Source: Eubacterium sp. (GTDB lineage Bacteria; Bacillota; Clostridia; Lachnospirales; Lachnospiraceae). From it: DNA of 31,396 nucleotides. The notes below the pieces were generated by a model that worked only from the letters and a program-made list of their open reading frames with translations, did not search any database and was not told where the DNA came from. A program made the position numbers and the translations under genes. Location of the stretch: the NCBI GenBank assembly GCA_024681495.1, contig JAILAS010000042.1, forward strand, positions 1-31,396, in the 5' to 3' direction. This document shows positions 8,236 through 16,112 of this stretch, piece after piece. Position 1 is the first letter of the stretch; the number at the start of each line of letters is the position of its first letter.

Positions 8236-9078
8236 GTGACCGAATTTACAGACGAGCAGTACGTAGAATTTATCATCGATTTTCTTCCGACATTGGTGGA
8301 ATCCTATCAAGAGGATGTAATTGCTTCTTTTGTTGATGTGGATGGCATTAACAGAAGAACGGCGAAAAACAGGGATTTTGGTGTTCCGGGCCCCGCTGAA
8401 GAGGGTGAAAAGGTTGGTTCTAATTCTGAATGTTATGATGTTATGAGAACGAGGAAGGTTGCATCCGGTGTTCTTCCAAAGGAGGTTTTGGGAGTTGCAT
8501 TTAAGCATGCTATTTTGCCGTGCATTGCGCCTTCAGGAAATCTCGTGGGGACTTTGAATATGGCGCGTTCACTCGATGTCAGCTCCAGGATTGAAGAGGC
8601 ATCGAAGAAAATGTCGTCTTCTCTTGCACTGAGTCTTGAGAGCGTAACGGATGTTACCAATGCGGCACAGGACATGGCAGCTAACATGAACCAGATCCAT
8701 AATATAGTAGGAAATACAGAATCTCTCATCGAGCAGGCTAATAAGCTCGTTGGAGGAATCGAGGGAATTGCCAACAGAACCAATCTCTTGGCGCTTAACG
8801 CAGCTATCGAGGCTGCACGTGCAGGAGAGGCAGGACGCGGTTTCTCGGTAGTTGCCGAGCAGATGAGAAAGCTCGCACAGACGTCCGGTGAGTCCGCATC
8901 GGAGATTGGAAAGGCGCTTGCTTCCATTTCCGAGTCCATGCGTCAGGTGGTAGAGCAGGTTCAGGCATCTAATGATGTTGCATCGAACCAGGCTGCATCC
9001 ACAGAGGAGATTACGGCTACGTTTAACGAGCTCAGCGCCAGCGCAGAGCATCTCGCCGAGATTTCCAGGCTTATGTAA
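8236..9078 (+). CDS. Small soluble methyl-accepting chemotaxis protein, YfmS-like
   Basis: The 280-residue protein has no hydrophobic segment long enough for a membrane span, so it is a cytoplasmic receptor. Residues about 1-115 form a small alpha/beta sensor domain of unknown ligand. Residues about 118-280 are the coiled-coil signalling domain; the hairpin tip that contacts CheA and CheW is at about 176-206 (IEGIANRTNLLALNAAIEAA and AGRGFSVVAEQ), almost identical to the consensus. The methylation helices are short, as in B. subtilis YfmS (about 286 residues). Two GTG codons are possible, 8230 and 8236. AAAAGGAG (8219-8226) is only 3 bases from the first and 9 from the second, so I choose 8236. 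It is probably monocistronic. No CheA, CheW, CheB or CheR gene is in the window. Confidence 0.88.
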   Translation: MTEFTDEQYVEFIIDFLPTLVESYQEDVIASFVDVDGINRRTAKNRDFGVPGPAEEGEKVGSNSECYDVMRTRKVASGVLPKEVLGVAFKHAILPCIAPSGNLVGTLNMARSLDVSSRIEEASKKMSSSLALSLESVTDVTNAAQDMAANMNQIHNIVGNTESLIEQANKLVGGIEGIANRTNLLALNAAIEAARAGEAGRGFSVVAEQMRKLAQTSGESASEIGKALASISESMRQVVEQVQASNDVASNQAASTEEITATFNELSASAEHLAEISRLM

Positions 9079-9082
9079 AAAT

Positions 9083-9106
9083 CCGTTTCAAACGGTATAA
9101 TTTTTC
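9083..9106 (+). terminator. Weak hairpin after the chemoreceptor gene
   Basis: CCGTT (9083-9087) and AACGG (9091-9095) form a 5-bp stem with a 3-base loop, followed by TATAATTTTT. It could be a weak terminator. TATAAT at 9096-9101 could equally be a -10 box for gltX, though no good -35 is visible. Confidence 0.35.
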
Positions 9107-9159
9107 ACGCAGGCGGTGTCTGGTTTTAGATGCCGTCTGTCAGTATGTAAGGAGATAAA

Positions 9160-10620
9160 ATGAGTAAAGTCAGAACCAGATTTGCCCCCTCACCTACGGG
9201 GCGTATGCACATCGGAAACTTGAGAACAGCCCTCTATGCGTGGCTTATAGCCAGGCACGCCGGAGGCGATTTTGTGCTCAGAATTGAGGACACCGACAGG
9301 GAGAGATACGTCGAAGGAGCGGTTGACATAATTTATCGCACCCTCGAGACCGCCGGCCTCGACTACGATGAGGGTCCTGACAAGGATGGTGGAGTCGGAC
9401 CTTATGTTCAGAGCGAAAGAGTTTCTTCCGGTCTTTACCTGGAGTACGCTAAAAAGCTCATAGAGCAGGGTGATGCCTATTATTGTTTCTGTGATGCTGA
9501 GAGGCTTTCCACCCTCAAAAAGACCATAGACGGCAAGGAGATGTCTTTTTACGACAAGCATTGCCTCCATCTTTCCAAAGATGAGATACAAAAGAACCTC
9601 GACGAGGGCAAACCTTACGTAATTCGAATGAATATGCCCACTGAGGGCGTTACCACGTTCTCAGACGATATCTACGGTGACATTTCCGTAAATAACGAGG
9701 AGCTCGAGGACTTCATCCTTATCAAGTCCGACGGATATCCCACATATAACTTTGCCAACGTAATCGACGATCACCTTATGGGGATTACCCACGTGGTCAG
9801 GGGTAACGAGTACCTCTCCTCCACGCCCAAGTACAACCTCATCTACGACGCGTTCGGGTGGGAGAAGCCCGTGTATATTCATTGTCCCCTCATAACGGAC
9901 GAGAGCCACGCCAAGCTCTCTAAGAGGAGCGGACACTCGTCGTTCGAGGATCTCATCGAGCAGGGATTCCTCCCTGAGGCGGTCGTTAACTTCGTGGCTC
10001 TCCTCGGCTGGAGCCCCGACTCCGAGCAGGAGATTTTCGATTTGAAGAAGCTCGTCGAAATCTTCGACTACAAGCGCATCAACAAGGCTCCCTCCGTCTT
10101 CGACATGACGAAGATGAAGTGGATGAACGGCGAGTACATCAAGGAGATGGACGATGCCGCTTACTCTGAGAGGGCCCTTCCCATAGTCGAGTCCGTGATT
10201 AAGAACGGCTCAGACAAAGAGAAGATCCTCGAGATGGCCAAGAGCAGAATCGAGACCTTCGAGGACATTCCCGCCCTCATCGGTTTCTTCGAGACCATGC
10301 CCGAGTACGACTGTGAGCTCTACAGGAACAAGAAGATGAAGACCACGCCCGAGACCTCCCTGGAGGTTCTTGAGGGAGTGCTTCCCGTCCTTAAGGATAA
10401 TGACGACTACAGCAACGACGCACTCTTCGAGGTGCTTAAAGAGTACGCCGCCTCCCACGAGGTGAAGAACGGCTACGTCATGTGGCCCGTGCGCGTGGCG
10501 GTGTCCGGCCTCATGTCCACACCCGGCGGCGCCACCCAGATTATGGAGGTGCTCGGCAAGGACGAAAGCATCTCCAGAATCGAGAAGTCGATCGAAAAGC
10601 TCAGGGGCTGCCTCGGATAA
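9160..10620 (+). CDS. gltX: Glutamyl-tRNA synthetase
   Basis: GltX attaches glutamate to tRNA-Glu. It has 486 residues, the normal length. The class I motifs are present: HIGN at 17-20 within RFAPSPTGRMHIGNLRTALY, and KLSKR at 252-256. A zinc site is visible as Cys109-x-Cys111 and Cys135-x-His137 (CFC and CLH), as in E. coli-type enzymes. The C-terminal anticodon-binding part is complete and ends in a Leu-rich helix. The ATG has AAGGAG 6 bases upstream. Whether the enzyme also charges tRNA-Gln, with correction by GatCAB, cannot be told here. A 7-bp imperfect hairpin (CAGGCGG with CCGTCTG) lies in the leader just before the RBS. Confidence 0.97.
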   Translation: MSKVRTRFAPSPTGRMHIGNLRTALYAWLIARHAGGDFVLRIEDTDRERYVEGAVDIIYRTLETAGLDYDEGPDKDGGVGPYVQSERVSSGLYLEYAKKLIEQGDAYYCFCDAERLSTLKKTIDGKEMSFYDKHCLHLSKDEIQKNLDEGKPYVIRMNMPTEGVTTFSDDIYGDISVNNEELEDFILIKSDGYPTYNFANVIDDHLMGITHVVRGNEYLSSTPKYNLIYDAFGWEKPVYIHCPLITDESHAKLSKRSGHSSFEDLIEQGFLPEAVVNFVALLGWSPDSEQEIFDLKKLVEIFDYKRINKAPSVFDMTKMKWMNGEYIKEMDDAAYSERALPIVESVIKNGSDKEKILEMAKSRIETFEDIPALIGFFETMPEYDCELYRNKKMKTTPETSLEVLEGVLPVLKDNDDYSNDALFEVLKEYAASHEVKNGYVMWPVRVAVSGLMSTPGGATQIMEVLGKDESISRIEKSIEKLRGCLG

Positions 10621-10720
10621 CGAGGCCACCCTTCGGGGTTTACATCGGAGTCCCGGTGTGATATTGTAATCCTGTTCTGTTCCTCCCCGATGGTGAGAGA
10701 GACCGGGTCAGGAGGAAAAT

Positions 10721-12574
10721 TTGTCTTTTAACGAATCTCAAAAACAGGCCGTCGCACACGTTGACGGCCCTTGTTTGGTTTTGGCGGGCCCCGGTTCCGG
10801 CAAGACCACTACTCTTAATGCCCGCACGGGCGCCTTGATCAAAAGGGGAATCCCCGGCAAAAACATTTTGGTGGTCACATTTACACGCGCTGCCGCGTCC
10901 TCCATGAAAGACCGGTTCCTGAAGGGCGAGGGGAGGGGCCTCCCGGGCGCAATGGACGTCGCCTTCGGCACGTTTCACTCTATTTTTTTCAGAATATTGC
11001 GGGTGTCGTACGGCTTCGAGCCGGGCAGCCTCATCGACAGACGCACGCTCCGGATGTTCTACAGGGACGTCTTCTTTCGATGCAAAATTTTTCCCAAGGA
11101 CGAAAAGGAACTAATCAACGAACTCGATGTCCTGATCGGCAGGGTGAAGTCGAGGGGGATAAGCCCCGAAGATGTGCAGTGCGCCTCACTCGAGGAGGGG
11201 CAGTTCCCGCTGGTCTACAGGTGCCTCTCGGAGAAGATGAGGGCCGAGAAGAGGCTCGACTTCGACGACATGCAGTCCCTTTGCTACGATTACCTTTCGA
11301 AGGACCCGAAGACGCTGAAGATGTGGCGGGACAGGTTCCGATATATACTGGTTGACGAGTTCCAGGACATAAACCCGCTGCAATACAGGCTGGTGAACCT
11401 GTTGTCGGCTCCCGCCGACAATCTGTTCGTCGTCGGGGATGACGACCAGTCCATTTACGGTTTCAGGGGCTCGGACCCCGGGATAATGCTGGGATTTGAG
11501 GAGGATCATCCCGGTACGCGGCGCATCCTTCTGGACACGAATTACCGGTGCGCCTCGTCGGTGGTGCGCACGTCGCTTTCCCTTATTAAGTTCAATACGC
11601 AGCGCTTCGAAAAGGAAATCGTGATTAACAGCAGTGACGAGGGGGAGGTCAGAGTCTCGAGGTTTGACACCACGGCGCAGGAGGCGGAGGGCATTGCTGC
11701 TGAGGTAATTAAACACCATGGAGAGGGCGTCCCGTTCCGAGATATGGCTGTGCTGTTCAGGACCAATTCGCGAGGCGAGGGCCTGTACAGGGAATTCGTG
11801 AAGCGCGGGATTCCGTGCGCGTTCGGCGGCAGGAAGGAAAATCCCTACGAGCACCCCGTTGCCCGCGATATCTTCGCCTACTTCGAGCTGGCGGCGGGCG
11901 GTGAAAAGCTCGATAGAAGGGCGCTGCTTCGGATTCTAAACGCCCCCGACAGAGGGATTCCCAGGGAGTCGGTGAACGGCGAAACGATAGACGTGGCGGC
12001 CTGGCTCCAGAGCCTGGAGGGGTATCCTTCGGCGCACCGCGGTGCTTCGGAGCTTATCGCGAAACTGCGGATTTTGGAGGGGCTTCCGCCGGCGGCGGGG
12101 GTTAACTTCGTCCGAAAGGGTCTCTCATACGAGAAGTATTTGAAAATCACTTCCGGAGGCTCGTCCGACACTCTTGGCAAAAACACGGAGATGCTCGAAT
12201 TCCTCAGGACAGACGCGGCTGAGTATGTGGATTACTCGGAGTGGAAGGAGGCGGTCGAGGTCTTCTGCGAGAACTTCAGTGGAGGAACGAAGAAGGCCTC
12301 TTTAGATGATGACATGCTGCTTTTGTCCACTTTTCACGGCTCTAAGGGACTGGAGTTCGACAAGGTTTACATAACTGATCTTAACGACGGAATCTGCCCC
12401 TACCGTGACCCCGATGGAGTGGTAAATACCGAGGAGGAGAGGCGCCTGTTCTACGTGGCGATAACAAGGGCGAAGGAGTCTGTGTATATTTCCTATGTTC
12501 GTGAGTTCTACAATCACGAGGTGGAACCGTCCGGGTTTTTGCAGGAGATGATAGAAGATGGGCCGCCTTTGTGA
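10721..12574 (+). CDS. UvrD/PcrA/Rep-like superfamily 1 DNA helicase
   Basis: This ATP-driven 3'-5' helicase probably acts in DNA repair or replication restart. It has 617 residues. Motifs in order: Q-motif near FNESQKQAV, Walker A GPGSGKTT at 23-30, motif II DEFQD at 212-216, motif III GDDDQSIYGFRGSD soon after, motif V STFHGSKGLEFDKVYI and motif VI YVAITRAKES near the end. It is shorter than PcrA/UvrD (about 720-750): the 2B subdomain is compact and the C-terminal tail is missing, which is common in clostridial versions. The start is TTG at 10721, supported by a perfect AGGAGG (10710-10715) five bases upstream; no ATG is suitably placed. Exact orthology to PcrA is not certain. Confidence 0.93.
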   Translation: MSFNESQKQAVAHVDGPCLVLAGPGSGKTTTLNARTGALIKRGIPGKNILVVTFTRAAASSMKDRFLKGEGRGLPGAMDVAFGTFHSIFFRILRVSYGFEPGSLIDRRTLRMFYRDVFFRCKIFPKDEKELINELDVLIGRVKSRGISPEDVQCASLEEGQFPLVYRCLSEKMRAEKRLDFDDMQSLCYDYLSKDPKTLKMWRDRFRYILVDEFQDINPLQYRLVNLLSAPADNLFVVGDDDQSIYGFRGSDPGIMLGFEEDHPGTRRILLDTNYRCASSVVRTSLSLIKFNTQRFEKEIVINSSDEGEVRVSRFDTTAQEAEGIAAEVIKHHGEGVPFRDMAVLFRTNSRGEGLYREFVKRGIPCAFGGRKENPYEHPVARDIFAYFELAAGGEKLDRRALLRILNAPDRGIPRESVNGETIDVAAWLQSLEGYPSAHRGASELIAKLRILEGLPPAAGVNFVRKGLSYEKYLKITSGGSSDTLGKNTEMLEFLRTDAAEYVDYSEWKEAVEVFCENFSGGTKKASLDDDMLLLSTFHGSKGLEFDKVYITDLNDGICPYRDPDGVVNTEEERRLFYVAITRAKESVYISYVREFYNHEVEPSGFLQEMIEDGPPL

Positions 12575-12613
12575 TATACTTATACTCGACGTTTTTACAG
12601 AAAGAGTAGTCTT

Positions 12614-13171
12614 ATGAAAGCCTGGAAACACTTTTGCACAATCACGAAACATCGCATGTCCGTATGCAGTATTTGCTTCAAAATGGGCCTTTACAAGCAG
12701 GGATTGATGCATGATCTTTCGAAATATTCACCGTCGGAGTTCATCCCCGGTGCCAAGTACTTCGTGGGTTACAGGAGTCCCAACGACCTCCAGAGACAGG
12801 CCGAGGGATACTCCACCGCGTGGCTCCACCACAAGGGACGTAACCTTCATCACTTCGAGTATTGGACCGACTATCAGATTGACGAGAGCGGCCGTCCCGA
12901 CGTGCGTCCCGTTCGCATGCCGGTGAAGTACGTGGCCGAGATGTTCGCTGACAGGATAGCGGCGTGCAAGACCTATAAGAAGGACGAGTACACCATTGAC
13001 GATCCCCTCGCGTACTTCATGAGGGGCAAGCACCGCGCCAACTACATGCATGCCGATACGGAGGCGCTTCTGGAGCATCTTCTGACTAAGCTCAGCACCG
13101 ACGGAGAGGACGCTACCTGTAAATACATTAAGACGCGCGTCCTCAAAGAGGGCTACGATATCTTGAAATAA
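12614..13171 (+). CDS. DUF5662-family protein of unknown function
   Basis: I recognise this 185-residue protein as DUF5662-like from its pattern only. It has His-Asp at 33-34 in HDLSKYSPSEF and a His-rich stretch at 72-80 (HHKGRNLHH) followed by FEYW, then an Asp-Arg pair in MFADRIAA. The spacing of His and Asp resembles HD-type metal-binding proteins, so a metal-dependent hydrolase is possible, but no reaction is established. It has no signal peptide or membrane segment. The RBS (GAAAGAG) is weak. It lies 39 bases after the helicase gene and ahead of a small intergenic region with its own terminator; it may be co-transcribed with the helicase. Confidence 0.75.
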   Translation: MKAWKHFCTITKHRMSVCSICFKMGLYKQGLMHDLSKYSPSEFIPGAKYFVGYRSPNDLQRQAEGYSTAWLHHKGRNLHHFEYWTDYQIDESGRPDVRPVRMPVKYVAEMFADRIAACKTYKKDEYTIDDPLAYFMRGKHRANYMHADTEALLEHLLTKLSTDGEDATCKYIKTRVLKEGYDILK

Positions 13172-13175
13172 CTTC

Positions 13176-13209
13176 TTTACAATTGCCGTTCAATAGTATA
13201 CAATTGTAA
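13176..13209 (+). promoter_or_regulatory. Promoter overlapped by a 9-bp inverted repeat upstream of comM
   Basis: TTTACA (13176-13181) and TACAAT (13199-13204) are spaced by 17 bases, a good sigma-A promoter. A perfect inverted repeat, TTACAATTG (13177-13185) and CAATTGTAA (13201-13209), covers both elements, 24 bases (just over two helical turns) from arm to arm. That is the layout expected of an operator for a dimeric repressor. A terminator begins about 10 bases after the -10 end. Confidence 0.5.
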
Positions 13210-13218
13210 TGTCTTAAT

Positions 13219-13250
13219 AGCGCCGTGGTATGGTGCCGCGGCGCTTTTTT
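13219..13250 (+). terminator. Strong terminator before comM
   Basis: AGCGCCGTGG (13219-13228) pairs with CCGCGGCGCT (13236-13245), 10 bp with one G-T wobble and a 7-base loop, followed by a run of T to 13250. It would end transcripts from the DUF5662 gene, and also any starting at the promoter just upstream. Confidence 0.9.
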
Positions 13251-13296
13251 CTTCCATACATTTCCCGCGATTCTCAATGATTCAGAGGAATAACAT

Positions 13297-14868
13297 ATGT
13301 ATAGCGTAATTACTACGGCTACCGTGCGCGCCATGGATGTGCGCTTCGTCTGCGTGGAGGCGGACGTGTCCGACGGTATGCCTTATTTCGAGATGGTTGG
13401 TTTTTTGTCCTCCGAGGTTAAGGAGGCCAAGGAGAGGGTCCGTACCGCTATGAAAAACAGCGGCTGTGCACTGCCTCCCCGCAGGATTACCGTCAATCTT
13501 TCCCCCGTTAATTTAAGAAAGGTCGGAAACATCTACGATCTTCCCGTTGCGATAGCCATAATGACGTCCATGGAGATAGTAAGGGCCCGCGATTTGGAGG
13601 ACTTTATTGTCGTGGGCGAGATCGGACTCGACGGTCAGGTCCGGCGCGCCGACGGAATTTTACCGATCGTTTGTGCGGCGGCCGAGGCCGGGATAAAGGA
13701 GTGCATAGTGCCCGCCGCGAACATGCGGGAGGCCATGAACGTTGGCGGCGTCCGGATTGTCGGCGTGTCCTCGGTAACAGAGGCCAGGGACTACCTGAAT
13801 TCATCGAGGGAAAAGCGGGACGAGTGGATCAGGAAAACTATGGTAAAGATGCCGGAGGCGGCGGCCGAATCCCATTCCGGGGAACAATGCGCCGGGCAGC
13901 CGGATTTCGCCGACATTCACGGCCAGTACATGGTTAAGCGCGCCTGCGAGGTGGCTGTGGCAGGGATGCATAACTTCCTTATGATAGGGCCTCCGGGCTC
14001 CGGCAAGACGATGATTGCCAGCCGCATACCGGGGATTCTGCCGCTGCCGGACTTTAGCGAGAGGATGGAGATATCGAAGATTTACAGCATTGCGGGCGAG
14101 CTCGGGAGCGATGAGGGGCTTATTGTAAACCGGCCTTTTCGCTCGCCGCACCACACGATCAGCGTGCAGGGCATGGTCGGCGGAGGGGCGATACCCAAGC
14201 CGGGGGAGATAACGATGTCGCACGGGGGCGTGCTGTTTTTAGACGAGCTGCCGGAGTTTAAAAAGTGCGTATTGGAGACGCTCAGGCAGCCGCTGGAGGA
14301 CCGCAGGGTGTCGATTGTCCGCGCGACTGGGCGGTTCGAGTATCCGGCGGATTTCATGCTCGTTTGTGCGATGAATCCATGCAGCTGCGGGTATTATCCC
14401 GACAGGAACAGGTGCAACTGCAGCGTGGCCCAGGTTTCGGCGTATCTTCGGAAGATAAGCAGACCGTTGCTCGACCGCATAGATATAAGCGTCGAAGCGC
14501 CGAGGGTGACGTACAAAGACCTCGAGGGGAAGGGACCTGCGGGGGAGACCAGCGCCCGAATCAGGGAGAGGGTGACGGCTGCGCAGGCCATTCAGAAGGA
14601 GAGGTATAAGGATATGGGGATTCGATTTAATTCCCAGCTGACGGGCATGAATGTGGAGCGCATGTGCGGGCTCGATGAGGCCAAGAAGAGGCACATGAGC
14701 GAGATATTTGAGAAGATGAACCTGACGGCCAGGGGGTATTATAAGATTTTGAAGGTGGCCAGGACCATTGCCGACCTGGACGGGCGGGAGAAGGTGGAAC
14801 TCGATGACCTTAACGAGGCGGTGATGTATAAGGGAATCGACGAGAAGTTTTTTGGGGAGGTGGTCTGA
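13297..14868 (+). CDS. comM: ComM/YifB family Mg-chelatase-like AAA+ ATPase
   Basis: ComM is an AAA+ hexamer that drives branch migration of incoming DNA during natural transformation; YifB is the older name. The protein has 523 residues, near the usual 500-510. Residues 1-165 form the Lon-like N-terminal domain (FVCVEADVSDGMPYFEMVG, then VNLSPVNLRKVG). The AAA core has Walker A GPPGSGKT at 231-238, then RPFRSPHHTIS, LFLDELPEF (Walker B) and the Cys-rich segment MNPCSCGYYPDRNRCNC that is characteristic of the family. The C-terminal Mg-chelatase helical domain ends at 523. AGAGGA lies upstream of the ATG. Its stop overlaps the dprA start by one base (TGATG), so the two are translationally coupled. 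Confidence 0.93.
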   Translation: MYSVITTATVRAMDVRFVCVEADVSDGMPYFEMVGFLSSEVKEAKERVRTAMKNSGCALPPRRITVNLSPVNLRKVGNIYDLPVAIAIMTSMEIVRARDLEDFIVVGEIGLDGQVRRADGILPIVCAAAEAGIKECIVPAANMREAMNVGGVRIVGVSSVTEARDYLNSSREKRDEWIRKTMVKMPEAAAESHSGEQCAGQPDFADIHGQYMVKRACEVAVAGMHNFLMIGPPGSGKTMIASRIPGILPLPDFSERMEISKIYSIAGELGSDEGLIVNRPFRSPHHTISVQGMVGGGAIPKPGEITMSHGGVLFLDELPEFKKCVLETLRQPLEDRRVSIVRATGRFEYPADFMLVCAMNPCSCGYYPDRNRCNCSVAQVSAYLRKISRPLLDRIDISVEAPRVTYKDLEGKGPAGETSARIRERVTAAQAIQKERYKDMGIRFNSQLTGMNVERMCGLDEAKKRHMSEIFEKMNLTARGYYKILKVARTIADLDGREKVELDDLNEAVMYKGIDEKFFGEVV

Positions 14869-16001
14869 TGAATTACTGCCTGTGGCTTTCATATGTCTGG
14901 GAGATTGGGGGTGTAACAAGCGGACGGATGATTGAGGCTGGCCTTGGAGCCGAGGACGTGTACAAGGCTGGCGAAGACGCTTTGAGGTCGCTTGAGATAT
15001 TCGATAAAAAGCAGCTTTCGGCTATTGAGATGAAGAAAAAGGAGTTCGACTTTTCCCGCGAGGAGTATATGCTCGCGGAAAAGGGGATCGACTTTTATTG
15101 CAAGGAAAAGGGGCCTTATCCGGAAAGGCTTCGGTATATTTTTGACTCCCCTTACAGTCTCTTTGTTCGGGGGAAGCTTCCCGATGAAGAGACACCCGCC
15201 GTCGCGGTGGTGGGGGCCAGGTCCTGCTCCCCGTATGGAAAGGCGGTTTCCCGGGAGATCGGAGAGGGTCTCGCCGGTTACGGGATTAATGTAATTAGCG
15301 GAATGGCTCTGGGAATCGACGGCGAGAGCCAGAAGGGCGCGCTGTCCGCGGGAGGGAAGACGTATGCGGTTCTCGGGAGCGGTGTGGATATATGTTATCC
15401 TTCCGGAAACAGGAGGCTGTACGACGAGGTCAGGCGTCAGTGCGGGGTGATAAGCGAATTCTACCCCGGAACGGTCCCACAGGGGTGGAACTTCGTCTTG
15501 CGCAACAGGATAATCAGCGGGTTGTCAGACTGTGTGATAGTTGTTGAGGCGAAGGCGAAGTCCGGCTCTCTCATTACAGCGGAGTATGCGCTGCAGCAGG
15601 GACGGGATCTTTATGCCGTACCCGGGTATATTGACCAGGCGCTTAGCCGCGGGTGCAACAGGCTCATTCGCCAGGGCGCCGGAATCTTCGTCAGCGTGGA
15701 CGATTTCGTGGAAGATGTGAGTTTTTTTGAACCTTTTTCTTCTTATCTAAAAGGGGTTAATTCTAAAAATAACTCGCGTGGGGGTGACGCCGAAGCGAAC
15801 GGGGCGGATAATTTTAAACTTGTAAAATCCGAATCGGTGGTGTATAGTAGTCTCAATTTGTTGCCTAAGAGCCTTGAGGAGATAGGGGTTGAGTGCTCTC
15901 TGCCTCCCAGGGAACTCATCAAAGCTGTTTCTTCCCTGTGCAGTAAGGGGCTTATTTACGAATCTGCCAAGGGCAGGTATTCCAGAAAGAAAATGGGATA
16001 G
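14868..16001 (+). CDS. dprA: DNA processing protein DprA (Smf)
   Basis: DprA loads RecA onto single-stranded DNA entering the cell in transformation. The 377-residue protein has a short helical N-terminal region, a Rossmann-like DprA core from about residue 105 (VVGARSCSPYGKAVSREIG, then GMALGIDGESQKGAL, VLGSGVDICYPSGNR, FVLRNRIISGLS and GSLITAEYALQQGRDLYAVPG), and a C-terminal winged-helix domain (about 320-377), joined by a Ser/Asn/Gly-rich linker. All conserved core motifs are intact. It follows comM with a one-base overlap, a transformation gene pair. Low-level constitutive DprA also occurs in species not known to be competent, so this alone does not prove competence. Confidence 0.94.
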   Translation: MNYCLWLSYVWEIGGVTSGRMIEAGLGAEDVYKAGEDALRSLEIFDKKQLSAIEMKKKEFDFSREEYMLAEKGIDFYCKEKGPYPERLRYIFDSPYSLFVRGKLPDEETPAVAVVGARSCSPYGKAVSREIGEGLAGYGINVISGMALGIDGESQKGALSAGGKTYAVLGSGVDICYPSGNRRLYDEVRRQCGVISEFYPGTVPQGWNFVLRNRIISGLSDCVIVVEAKAKSGSLITAEYALQQGRDLYAVPGYIDQALSRGCNRLIRQGAGIFVSVDDFVEDVSFFEPFSSYLKGVNSKNNSRGGDAEANGADNFKLVKSESVVYSSLNLLPKSLEEIGVECSLPPRELIKAVSSLCSKGLIYESAKGRYSRKKMG

Positions 16002-16112
16002 GAACACATGGGGGCATTGCGGACTGGTTGCTTGTTTGGGGCGGCCCGGTCCGGGAGAAGTGACCTCTCATCGGGGTCGGATACTATATTAACGGATGGG
16101 ACTTTAGAAACT

